A stretch of 64,000 bases of DNA, from the NCBI GenBank assembly GCA_025201375.1, contig JAIWZP010000021.1, forward strand, positions 62,001 to 126,000, given 5' to 3'. The stretch is from Gongronella butleri. Lineage: Eukaryota > Mucoromycota > Mucoromycetes > Mucorales > Cunninghamellaceae. The notes under the pieces are model-generated. The model was not told the origin of the DNA, searched no databases, and saw nothing but the letters and a program-made list of their open reading frames with translations. Each line of letters opens with the position of its first letter. Within the stretch, counting starts at the first letter, position 1. The translations under genes and the position numbers were made by a program. Below, piece after piece: positions 45,614 to 56,461 of this stretch.

Positions 45614-46625
45614 CGTGCAAAGCTGAAGAAAAAGAAAAGAAAGCCGAGTGTGAGCGCGATCTCTCCCTTTTTTCGCCCTGTCGAATTCTAATGGGACGCG
45701 CGGCCCAGCTCGTAATTTATCGTTTTGTCCCCGCCCTATTGCCCGCGTCCCTTGTTAATATCGTAAAATGGTATATTTACCCATTTCTCCATCCACCTAG
45801 CTTGAAATCACGTTGGATACCCGAGGACGCATTGTACTTTAACATTTTGCCGCTTGTAGCAAGATGCCTTGCTGCTTTACAGCTTAAACAATAGAGAACA
45901 AATATACTTGCTAGCTTTTTGCATCTGCAGTATGCATCTTTTCGGTTTTTACACAGCCTACTTTCCCGCCAATGAAACGTGCATCACGGCATAAAAACTA
46001 TATGTAGCCCAGTACTCAAAGCGGACCCGCCCGACTTTTTTTGGATCCGAAAATGCCAAAAACCTCTAATTTGTACTATTTCGCATTCATCTCACCATCT
46101 GTGTGGTCGAGGCCTCAATGTTTGCACCCTGTCACGCTCATTCTTTCGTTTTATCACTTTTTCATGCTCACAGAAAACCGTTTAGTTGCTTTCCTTCTCA
46201 CTTTTATTTCTAAATGGCAATGCAAACAGTTCATATTGGCAAATCGAGACGCGTTCTTTTTTTTTTTTTGTTATTTTTTTTTTCTGTGATGCGAGCTGCG
46301 GCGACGGTCGTTTATGGTCGGAGATGCGTCATTGATTGACACGATGAAAGGGGTCAGCAAAGGACGGATGGCCCATTGGCCATGCCTCATTGACTGGCAA
46401 TGCGTACTTGTTATTTTCCTCGGGATATTGTCTTAGTCGCATCCGGAAAAAGATTATTCATGCAATAACGCGTGCGTACAGTAATCGCTGCCCAAAAAAG
46501 GTGGAGGCAATGACGGCGAAACAATGAACACCCCCGATTTTTTGACAGGTGCCTTTATGAAATAGATGCAAAAGCGCAAAACCCCCCATTTCGTTCTTAC
46601 TAATCGATTCAAAAGCAACAAAAAC
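45614..46625. other. Intergenic region with repeat R4 copy 2
   Basis: About 1 kb between EMC3 and the alcohol dehydrogenase. It holds repeat R4 (45940-46140), T-runs near 46258-46270, and a TA-CAG-TA motif near 46477-46483. No gene is seen. Confidence 0.5.
45940..46140 (+). repeat. Dispersed repeat R4, copy 2
   Basis: Partner of 27040-27245. It lacks the 10-bp TA-CTG-TA-CGG-TA insertion and keeps a single TA at 45959-45960. Confidence 0.75.
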
Positions 46626-48331
46626 ATGAGTCAAGATACGTTTCACGGTTGGTCTGTGGCTGCCAAGGGTAAGAATACACGGATTCTGCCGACAAAACGC
46701 TCAATTTCATTTTTTTCGTGTTTTTTCTTTTCGCTGTTCAGATAAGCCAATGCAGTGGACTGAGCTTCCACTTAAGGCGTTTGATGTCGACTCTGTGGAA
46801 TTGAAGGTGACCCATTGTGGTACATGGACTCATGGACTCATACTCGCGGAAAAAGCAAAAAGTCTCACTTTTTTTAATCCAGGCGTTTGTGGCAGCGACA
46901 CTCACACCATGGATTCGGGTAAGTTGCGACCATTTTACACGCGTTTAATCCTTGCTAATAAATCTGTGATTTTTTTCTGTTCTTAAGCATGGGGGTAAGA
47001 AGTTGCCCAGTATGATCCATTCATTGCCGTGGGACAGACATCGGCATGTTTCTCACTTTTTCATTTAGCCCTACGGATTATCCTTGTGTCACTGGTAAGT
47101 AATGCGTCCATTCTGTCACTTTGAGTAATGCTGACCATGAAATTTAGGACACGAAATCACCGGCATTGTGACGCGCATCGGCGACAATGTGAGGAGATTC
47201 AAAGTTGGCGATCGCGTCGGTGTGGGCGCGCAAAGCGGTGCGTGTTTGGAGTGCGAGTATTGCAAATCGAATCAAGAACAGCTCTGTGCCAAGAAGGTAA
47301 GAAAACAAGCTGAGAACGTGGACACACACCTTATTCCCTCTTTTTTTTTTCTTTTTTTCTTTTTTTTTTTTCTTTTTTTTACAGATTAACACGTACAATG
47401 GTCGCTGGCCCAACAATGATCAGAGTTTCGGTGGATTTGCGGACAAGTGGCGCGGCCACCAACACTTTTGCTTCAAGATCCCGGATAGCATGACCAACGA
47501 AATTGCCGCGACTTGCTTTTGTGCGGGCATTACGGTAATTTGGCGCGCAAAAGTGCAATTTTTGCACCGTGCTCACATGTTTTTACTAGACCTATGCTCC
47601 CCTCAAGCGTCACGGTGTCAAGCCTGGCTGTCGTGTCGGCGTAAAAGGCCTGGGTAAGACGACACTTGGTTAATTCATCTCTTTTTGACAGATTAAATTA
47701 ATTTTTTTTTTTGCAGGTGGCCTCGGTCATTTTGCCGTCATGTGGGCCAAAGCCATGGGCGCCGAGGTGACGGCATTGTCCACGTCAGATCGCAAGCGTG
47801 ACGATGCCAAGGACCTCGGATGCTCGGATTATGTTGTGCTCACGGACAAGGAGGGGCTCGCGCAGCGCCAACGCACTTTTGACCACATCATTGACTGTAA
47901 GAAGCGCCTCGTTTCAAACAATTGCATTGCTTGCTCACGTTTTTTCTTCTTTTCACGCAGGTGCATATGCTGAGCACAATGACTGACCAGCTCTTTTCTC
48001 ACTGATGAAGCCCAATGGAATCTATATAGTTGTTGGCGTAAAAAAAAAAAGGAAAAAAAATAACAGGCTGCATCTCACACGGCCCTATTTTTAGGTTCCG
48101 GAGACGCCACTTAATGGAATCCCTGCTATGCTGATTGCCGCGCGCCAGCTGACTTTTGTGGGCTCGCTGATCGGCAGTCCCGCCGCCATGGAGGAAATGC
48201 TTGTCTTTGCCGAAAAGCACAATGTGCGACCCTGGATCAACAAATGGAAGATGTCTGACGCCCCGGCTGCCATCATGGCCTTCCGTGAAGGCAAGCCGCG
48301 CTACAGATTCGTCTTGGAAAATGAGCAGTAA
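46626..48331 (+). pseudogene. Zinc-dependent (NADP-type) alcohol dehydrogenase with an in-frame TGA
   Basis: Eleven exons (46626-46668, 46742-46819, 46883-46918, 46988-46994, 47069-47094, 47148-47296, 47385-47534, 47590-47653, 47717-47896, 47961-48037, 48095-48331) would give 348 codons. It belongs to the cinnamyl-alcohol/ADH6-7 group of medium-chain reductases: catalytic zinc CGVCGSD and GHEI, structural zinc [15 protein letters not shown], dinucleotide loop GLGGLGHFAV, and STSDRKRDDAK after the second strand. All junction phases close, including a 7-nt exon that supplies AWG. But codon 253 (47984-47986) is TGA, where relatives often have Trp after an acidic residue; the frame then continues normally as LFSLMKPNGIYIVVGVPE. 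An alternative acceptor at 47990-47991 would skip the stop but remove about nine residues. It may be a young pseudogene or need alternative splicing. Confidence 0.75.
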
Positions 48332-48769
48332 CGAGCTGTATTTGTGCCTTTTTTATTCTTTTTCATTTAAATGATTAAAAATCGTTGAACTCTTTTTCAA
48401 CACGACTCGAGCTCACGACTGGGGTGACAGCGCTATCTTTTTTGGAACGTTCTGTGATTGTTAAATCCTGCGTGAGCGTGCTTTTTTTGTGTTTGAAATA
48501 AATGACAATCACAAAGATCACACTTCATGGCATTTTTACTTTCACGCCTGCTCCACACATCCCATCGACTTACGAGAAAGCATCATACTCCAAGTAGATG
48601 CTGCCTCAGTGGAAGCTACAAGGTGACTTCAGGTCGTCGTTGGCGTTTCCAAAGACGGATTTTCGCAAAATGCGGCGGATCTTGAAAATTGACGCGACCT
48701 CTTGGTGGGCCACCTCTTTCCACACCTGCAAAACGCGCTCCAGCTCGTCGTCAACGGCTAGTTTATGCA

Positions 48770-48870
48770 AATCTCGGCGAGTTAGCCATCAGGGGTCATT
48801 TTGGCCCTGATTTTTCTATTTTGGTGGCGTGCGCGACAACTACAGCATCATATGATAGGTGGCGCGCGAT
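48770..48870 (+). repeat. Fragment of repeat family R2
   Basis: CTCGGCGAGTTAGCC followed by GGGGTCATTTTGGCCCTGAT matches the end of block B of the array at 1302-2870 (for example 2513-2545). Upstream similarity is weak. Confidence 0.65.
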
Positions 48871-49063
48871 GACGAATTTCGAAAACTCAAATTTTCCACA
48901 GGGGTCTACTTTTTTTTTTGGGTCGATGCACATTGGCAATGCATCATACTGTATGCGCATAACCTGTTTTCTGTAAAGGGGCATCGTTCGTCTGCTCTGG
49001 GTAACGCGCAGCCGAGCGGCCAGCCGGAACGGCTAAAATAAAAACGAATCTCCTTAAGTTGGC

Positions 49064-49071
49064 TATAAAAA
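49064..49071 (+). promoter_or_regulatory. TATA box of the small secreted peptide gene
   Basis: TATAAAAA lies 78 bp upstream of the ATG at 49149 and supports that the short frame is a real gene. Confidence 0.45.
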
Positions 49072-49148
49072 GTCGGTTCCTCATCCTATCATACCCTTTT
49101 TTTTTTAATAATAATAAATTAACCAACATCCTTTTTTTTTGCAAGAAA

Positions 49149-49313
49149 ATGCGCGGCCTTTTGCTTACCTTGATGACTGTTTTGCTCGCAAAAGTAGTGT
49201 ATGCGTATTGTCCAAGTCCTGCTGAGGTACCTGATACAGGCAGGTGCTTTGACTGCGGCTTTTCTCGACAGATTTGCTGCCCCAACGAAAAGGGCGGATC
49301 CTCTTGCTACTGA
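49149..49313 (+). CDS. Small secreted cysteine-rich protein (54 aa)
   Basis: One exon, 54 aa. Residues 1-19 form a clear signal peptide (basic MR, hydrophobic LLLTLMTVLLAKVVYA). The mature part is about 35 aa with six cysteines at 21, 33, 36, 43, 44 and 53 (C-x11-C-x2-C-x6-CC-x8-C), enough for three disulfides. A TATA box precedes it and its stop is TGA. I recognise no family. Such knottin-like peptides in fungi include antimicrobial peptides and effectors, but nothing here shows which. It is isolated from its neighbours and sits close to repeat DNA, a common place for fast-evolving secreted genes. Too short to be certain from sequence alone. Confidence 0.6.
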   Translation: MRGLLLTLMTVLLAKVVYAYCPSPAEVPDTGRCFDCGFSRQICCPNEKGGSSCY

Positions 49314-49574
49314 GACGCGCAAAAGTTAAAGTGATCAATGCCGCCTCGCCCAAGCAGCACTCAACATCGGCTAGATCAATACTTTTTTTAAATAAAACCA
49401 GTGAAAATTGAATGGAAACATTCTTTGCGACACCGAAATGCAAAATGAGCCATTGCATCCCAGGACAGGTAAATTTCTCCGATCAACTTGTTTTATTTTT
49501 TGCCATGTTCTCATCAATTGCTAATTGAAATGCATGAAAAAATACACAGTGAAGAATCATGATAGTGTTTGCTT

Positions 49575-52384
49575 CTCAATTGCTGCGAGAGAGATGAGGC
49601 TCGATTTTCTGGCGCAGGTACGCGACAAACTCGTGCGTGCCACCTTGGCAAAGGGCTTGCATTTCGCATTTGTGATTGGTATAGAGCATGCGGCATAGTT
49701 CCCTCCTAGACGTCGTGTCGAACAAAAAACGAAAAAAAAAAAATAACGAAAAAAAATGAGCACAAATGCCTTGCTGGGTCTTGCCATCTTGGCTCTTTCA
49801 ACGCCCTGTTTGTACATCAATTGCTTGAGATCCTCTTGTATGGCGGGAGATTGGGGTGGCAGGCGCTGAGCGGCCTTCAAAAGTCGATTGGCCTTTTCGC
49901 GGTCCTTGATGGTCAATGGCACGTAGCCGTCGGGCGAGATGCAGTGCTCCACGCGATCTTGGCAGCACAAGCCCATAAAACGCATGGTTGGGATCGTCAA
50001 ATTGACCGAGTCGTGGGCTTGGGCCTGCAAATTAAAAAAAAAAAAAAAAAAAAAGAGAGAGCGAATTGGGCACATCGCTTCTTTTGGGTGACATCTTACG
50101 GCGCTGCCCCATTTGTACACAAAGTAAATGTCCAAGCCATAAGGATCATTGTCCATCAGAGACACAATAGGGACGTCTTGATATCTGTTGGCCAAGTGTT
50201 TGACCATATGACGCGTTGCAAGATCCTACCAAAGAAAAACACCACTGAAGATGAGAGCCTGTGATTCGCGGTCGAGCTGTGGATGCGCTTGGGCACGAGT
50301 GGGCACGAGTGGGCGCGTTTGGGCGCGTCATCGACAACTTACAGGGTAGCCACATCCCTAGAAATTTGCGAAATGAGTATTTTGTCCGTTTTTTTCTTTT
50401 GCTGCGCGATTTTTACCGTGATCAGAACACATGGCTGCGGCATGCTCTGGACAAAGCCTGCCGAGACAAGGTGGCGGAAGCTGGCCTAGAATTGACGCTT
50501 AGTCCATTTAGATCATCATCCTTTTTTTTTTTTTTTTTTTACCTCTTTTTCAATGACAATGATGCATCGCGCGCGCGTGTCGACGTCCAGGACTTGATTG
50601 ATGGGCGGAATCAGCGTGCCTAGTTCATCTTGTGGCTGCTCAGTGCTGATGCCAAGATCACTTGGATCCAAGTCACCGCCTAGATCGTCGCCCGCATCCC
50701 CTGGATTGCCTTGATTTCCGCGTGACAGACAGTCCAGCACACGACGGCTCTTGAGGATGATCGTTGCCGGGCCAAACATGCGTCCCTTGCCGGATGCACA
50801 CTATAAAAGACGTATTAAAACATGTTGATTGAGATATTCACATACGATCCATGGTCCATGGGGCTTTTTACCACATTCAAACTGGCGCGAGGGACGTTGT
50901 AGTGAAACGCAATGTCATCCACGAGCTAATGGAGAACGAGAGTGAGTGGCCAATTCGCCATCCATACCCATTTTTGCCAATTTCTGAGTTTTACACGATC
51001 GACAACACGTTGAGATCTGAACAGAGCCACGTCACGGTAATAAATGTCGCGCTTTGTAATGACGACATTGGTGGCCAATGCCTCGTAGATGATCTCCAGG
51101 ACACGAACATAGCGGGCTGCAGCGAAAATAAAGAAATAACGCGTCATCCCTCTTTTCCCCTCGATTTTTTTCTTTTTTTTTTTCCACGACTTACTGAGTG
51201 CCGTGCTGTTGGCCATGTTGCTTAGTGTCAATGTGCGCGTGCGGGTGGCAGCGGCTTGGTGAGGTTGCGGCTGCATCGGCTCCTGGGTCTCATGCACGTG
51301 TTGTGTACTGCCTTGTATCTCCAATGGCAAGCTGAGAATGTCTGTAGTCGCACTAGATGCGATGAACATGCTGGCGTCGTCAAAATCCATGCTGGGCATC
51401 TGGTGCGAGTTGTCGAATCCCATGCTGGGATCGATTGAATAGCTTGGTTCGCCAATTGCATAGCTTGGTTCGCCTGTCGGATCACTTGGACGCTCGGATT
51501 CCACGCTTTCCAGCGTCATGCCTGCATTATCCGTTGCCGTGCTCGTATTAACTGCCGCTGCCGTCGATGTACGACTAGGATTTTGTCTAAACACAGAAAA
51601 AAACGTGAAAAAAAATTGTTCACGCTCAAGTGAAAATGTGCTGATTTTTTTTTTTTTACCTTGTTCGTATGGTGAGCTGCACGGGCGCGAGATGCGTCAG
51701 CGACTGCAGCACAATAAGAACTTCATTTTCAATGGCAGCCATGATCTCCTCTCTAAAAATTGCAAAAAACAACTCAGCGCGCCCATTGACACGCATTTTC
51801 TCAGTCGCCATGGCTTACCGAGGTGGTGCTTCTGACTGCTGCGGGCCTTGATCCTCTGTGTGGGCGCGGCTGCTGGTGCCGGTGGCGCCGCTTGCGCCTG
51901 TGGAATCTGTGGACGTGAAGAATGACGCATTGTCAGCACTGCTGGTGATTGTCGGCTGGGTTGGGACCATTGGCGAGAAGGATAGCAAGCTGTGCGATGT
52001 CAACGGCGACGATGGGCCGGCGACATGAGAAAGAATGGTACGTGGTGGGGGCGGGAGCGGGTAAGACGAGAGAAAATCAGGGTATGATGGCGTCGCGGGA
52101 ATGGCCGCGTCTGTCAATGCGCTCTGTTCATTGTCGTCGCGCATTTCCTGGTCATCTGGAAGCCGGCGTTTACGCTGGGATGTCGGTGGTCCCGTGAAAA
52201 GCTGCGAGTCGTCAGGCCAGTCGAGCGCGTCGAGGTCCAACCCTGGTATCGCGTCAAGGTCCAAGGCTGGTAGCGTGTCGTACGCGTGCCCTGCCGCAGG
52301 GTCCATGCTTAGGTCCGGCACCGTCGCGGCTTGCTCGTCGTCAGCGGTGTTGTTCAGCAGATCCTGATAGTATGACGACGACAT
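49575..52384 (-). CDS. SPO11: Meiotic recombination protein Spo11 with long N-terminal extension
   Basis: Eleven exons: 52384-51819, 51752-51660, 51586-51195, 51116-50995, 50925-50872, 50800-50543, 50485-50417, 50357-50343 (15 nt), 50225-50100, 50024-49816, 49704-49575; 677 aa. Spo11, related to topoisomerase VI subunit A, makes the DNA double-strand breaks that start meiotic recombination. The winged-helix domain has TKRDIYYRDVALF with catalytic Tyr377, then SQRVVDRLVDDIAF. The Toprim domain has Glu493 (IEKEASF), the ITGCGYPDLATR segment joined through a 15-nt exon, and DNDPYG with Asp548 and Asp550. The end reads LCRMLYTNHKCEMQAL. Residues 1-190 and 220-350 are low-complexity with GEPSY repeats; most Spo11 proteins are 350-400 aa. 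The last intron uses a GTAC donor, the only one giving the conserved frame. It implies a sexual cycle. Confidence 0.88.
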
Positions 52385-53589
52385 AGTCCGTTGGAGAAAG
52401 AAAAAAGAAGCAAAAATGGCGATGATCACTTTTTTTTTTTTTTTTTTTTTTTTTTTTGCAAGGTGCCCCAAAATGGCAAGGTTGCACAAAGCGCTCCATG
52501 CCGCCCATTAGTCGAATAAAAAGGGGAAAAAAAAGGGAAGGGGAGGATTTGATGCTTTCTGCACAAAGTGTACACTTTTCAAATTGCCTTGAAAGCGCGT
52601 CGCGTCGCGTCAATCACACACCAATGGGCGGGATGGACCGCGAAAACACCCGAAAAGCTCACGGGCAGCGGCCTGACACGCTGTTACGTATCTCCTTTTT
52701 TTTTTGACGTCGCCGATCACTTTTGAGTTGTGCAGCGTCTGGATGACGCCGATTTCGAAGCCAGGTATTTTTCATTGGACCCAATGGGAACCGTCATAGG
52801 GCTCATTGGTAAGCTGATGAGGCTCTTTTGAAGGCAACCATGGTGTAAAACTTCTTGATGGAATTTCTGCCAAGAGAAAAAAAAAAGAACCAACGCCCAT
52901 GGCCAACTTGGGATGACGCCATCCGGCAGCGACGAGCCGAGAACCAATGGTCACAAGCCGCCCGGGCCACCCACGCGAGGGTAGCCAAGCAGGATGGCCA
53001 AAGGGGGGGTTTAACCAAGGGGGTGGCAAGGGCGCTACACAATGCAGAAGTGGGTCCGCGTCATCGGGCGGTGGACGGCGCGCAGCGGAGGTACCACAAC
53101 GTCATTATTTTTGTCGTCATTGGTAGTCATTTCGAGCTTGTTCCTTTCTGATCGGGTAAGCCGTGGCTGGCCGATCGGCAAGGGATAAAAAAAACAAAAG
53201 AATGTGAGCAATTGACACGCTTCCATCATACCCCGTTGCGTTGCTTCGTTGAGCAAATTGGCGCGGACGGCGATCACGCGGCAAGGCTTGCTGTGATTGG
53301 TCGCACAAGGGTGAACTCGGCAACCAGCGAAACAAAACAGTTGTGCACAACATCTCGCCTATCCAAATGCGGAATCGCTTTTTTTTTTTTTTGTGCAGAG
53401 CACGATGCATTTTTGTTTTGCCGGATGCTTGGATCTCCATTATTCCACTTCTTCTTCCACTTTTCGGCTGAAACACCACTCCTTTTTTCTTTCACTTTTT
53501 TTCCACCAAGGAATTTTTCTCTTTTTTAGTTAATCATGTAAAAAAAAAAAACTTCTCTAGGGACAGAGCCATTGGGTGCGTGAAGCGGC
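52385..53589. other. Intergenic region, possibly with a small unrecognised gene
   Basis: About 1.2 kb. On the minus strand, two open stretches have splice-like edges (53277-53035 and 52880-52790) but match nothing I know, and I do not call them. T-runs occur near 52430-52457. Confidence 0.4.
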
Positions 53590-54404
53590 ATGAAGGGGCG
53601 TGTTTGGATTTTTGTACGCCCCTTTGCCATGCCCAAGCTCGTTTTGCGCCAGACAGACCAGATTGACGCCCTTTTTGCTATCTTTTTTTTTAAACATGAC
53701 AGGGATTCAGCAGCTTACAATCCATCATCAGGGGCCGATGCGTCGTCGGCCATGATCATCACATTTGAGGTAAAGTGACGAAAAAACAAAAAATATATAA
53801 AAATGGGGGCTTTGGCTGACATGTATTTGCCTTTGCGCAGGTTGTGTTTTCTATTGTCATTTTCGCGGTTGTTGCCGGTTGCTATTGCTTCGGGATCCAG
53901 CGGCGCAATCGACTGCGCAAGGCGAAAATGGAGCAGTATGACGCGATGGTTGAGCGTGCGTTGACACGGCAGGAGGCAGTGGTGACGCGGCATCTGCAGC
54001 GACATCCATCGTCGACATCCATTGACACGTTCAACTCGATGTTTGCGCCGCCCCCACCACCCTACGGATCGGAAGGCAACGCGTCGACGCATCGCATTAA
54101 CGAACATGACGTGCATCGGCTGTCACAGGCGCTGCTGACGACGCACCTTGTGCGTACGACGATGCCTGCACACCACGGAGCGGGTAACGACGCGTTATGG
54201 ATGGGTCTGCCGCCGTATGACAGCGCTAGTTGCAAAGAAGAGCGCCAAAACGAAGAAAACGACAGCAGGATAAGCGCACCAAGCACACCATCGCTAACAA
54301 CACCTCCTCCGGCTGTCACAAGACCACCGCCACAATCACCCACGCTATCAATGTTTCACGGCGATGATCGATCGGCCATTGGCCGCGACGGACCTAGCAT
54401 CTGA
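53590..54404 (+). CDS. Single-pass membrane protein with PPxY motifs
   Basis: Two exons (53590-53769 and 53841-54404) encode about 247 aa; the 5' limit is uncertain. One membrane helix spans the splice junction (VVFSIVIFAVVAGCYCFG, about residues 61-78), followed by a basic stop-transfer stretch (QRRNRLRKAK). The rest is a cytoplasmic tail without a fold I recognise, rich in Ser, Thr and Pro. It carries PPPPPYG (a PPxY motif) and later GLPPYDS. PPxY motifs bind the WW domains of Nedd4/Rsp5 ubiquitin ligases, so a role as a membrane adaptor or substrate of Rsp5 is an inference. There is no classical signal peptide. The ATG at 53590 is the first in frame; one at 53629 is an alternative, as is a spliced upstream exon. 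Confidence 0.6.
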
Positions 54405-56461
54405 CCGCATTTGATATCATAGCCAATTTTTCCAAGATTTTGATCTCTATTGTTCATTCCCCCACCCCCTTTGTACGATTAGACTTTTTGTATTTTTGTT
54501 GTTTTCCCCCCTACACTACTGAAATTAAAAAATCGATTGCATATCGCGTGATTCTACTGCATCTCAAGCGCATGAGGCTCTGATACGTCAAGAAGCACTA
54601 ATTCACGTGAAAAATGAGCGGCTTTCCTGCAATAGACAAGGTCGCTTTGCGCATTAAGAGTCCGCTCGCATTGATTAAACAACGACCTGGACACCTTGCA
54701 TGATGCACAATTGTCGAGAAAATCGATATTTGCAGTATTTTACGGGTTTATCTCCCAAAAGACAACTAAGCAATTCGAAAACATACGCATATGATAATGA
54801 TTCACGCGACGAAAAAAAAAAACTCTCAAGTTTGAGATCACGCGGCAAGGTCAAGAGGCGCCACACAAAGACGAAAAAAAAAAAAGAATTTATATTGTTA
54901 TCGCGCTGAAATCTCGACTTTACCGTCTACACGAAAGAAGCACATTTATTCTTCTCGCTTCACAGATTCATTTGAGGGCATACGAGATTGGATTGCTTCT
55001 GTATTTTGCGAGCTGATGACAAGATTAGCTATTTTTACTCACTCTTTGCTGATGTTCACCCGGAAAACGCACCATAATGACCTTGGATGTCGGTCAGTTT
55101 GATACGCCCTTAGCCAATGTGACAGACCTGGTACAAATTTGAGAGAGATGGGAGCACCACAACCCCAGCAAACTTCGAATTGTTGGAATTTGAAATTTTT
55201 GGGTATGATATTGTCCATCTTTGATTTGAGCCGACATGTACCACGCTGAGTGTTGGTAGTCCGGGCTCTTCACAATGTCGTGCTGCGCAAGAAAAAAAAA
55301 TGGAGGCTGATAAGGTAATTGCCGAGAAAACGTCAATAGAACTTTTGGCACGCGGTCTGGCGCGACAGGACAAATTTTTGGGGAAAAAATCCAAATTCCT
55401 CGAATCAATGCCAAACTTGCACGATAGGTGGAGGCCGCCGAGCGTTTCACAATGAGACTGGTTTCAATAAAACCTGCTTTGTGAATAACGAGCAATTCGC
55501 GGTCAAAGGCGCGAAATGGCCAATTTTCAAATGCCCATGCTTCGACGACGAAGCGAGCAAGAGCTGATAGGTCGGTATGTCCTTGAAGAGCCTCATCCAG
55601 AGATTCATGCGCGTGCATAACATGCTGCGGTTATGATGGATGAGCCAGAGTATCGACGCGACGAAAACCACTTTCAAAAAAGCGCGGTTTTGACGCGTCG
55701 CCGTTCACGCGCAACGCGCGTTTTCTTGCGATAACTGGCACCCACGCGTGCGCGCGATCGATATGCGCGAGATACATCTGTTTCAGAGCGCGCCGTTGAA
55801 TGATGGCATTGAGTTGAAAATTGTGTGATTTTGGTACTCTTTTGTCGATTTTCTCCCAAACTGACTTGACAATGCGTGACCTTGCCAGCACAAGAAATGA
55901 CGAGGGCGATGCGTTCGTGCTGCCTTCCAAGTTTCGTGACGATCGATCGACCATTTTCGATTTTCAAAAATTGGCCAGGGGATCATCCATGATATTTGGC
56001 CATTTTTTATATTGACGTTTGCTTGCGATTGACGCAACCTAAACACGCGTGTTTGGGCTCAAACGAGAGCCTGGCGCGGCCCCTCTCCATGGCTGATGTG
56101 GGGAGCTGGCCACTTGCCTTTTATGGCGGGCTCGAAACTCCAGAATGGTTGTTTTACTCTTTTATTGCGTGTACGCACTCTCGACAAGAGCAATCCATGA
56201 TGCTCCATACCTTTTGTCGCCCTATTTTTTCATCGCGGACCTTTTTGTAGCTGACGGCAAGTGCTTGCGGCAAGGGGATTGCTGTGCAAATTGGGTGTTC
56301 ACCAAAGAGTCGGTGTTTAAAATGCAATTTTTTGGCCGGGTTGGCCGGACCTCTGAAAGGATGACGACAAGGACGCGTGGCCCTTTTTTTTCTTGCTCTT
56401 TTTTCCTTTTTTTTGTTCTCATTTTGTACATACCTACGCGTTTTCTTTTATTTTTGCCACC
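54405..56461. other. Gene-free interval with repeat R3 copy 2
   Basis: About 2 kb. It holds the R3 copy (next entry), a CT/T-rich tract before RPN8 from about 56380, and no other supportable gene. TA-TCA-TA and TA-TGA-TA motifs occur near 54413, 54791 and 55203. Confidence 0.5.
55590..56090 (+). repeat. Dispersed repeat R3, copy 2
   Basis: Partner of 10990-11500, in the same orientation, with the same landmark order and about the same spacing. Confidence 0.75.

Larger units (their letters stand above)
48332..49148. other. Intergenic region with R2 fragment
   Basis: It contains a short R2-like block (next entry), TA-TGA-TA near 48850-48857, TA-CTG-TA near 48948-48955, and the promoter of the small secreted peptide. 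No other gene is seen. Confidence 0.5.

Noticed and set aside
52790..53277. Possible small split gene on the minus strand
   Set aside because: Splice-like edges exist but the peptide pieces match no family and the frames do not join convincingly.
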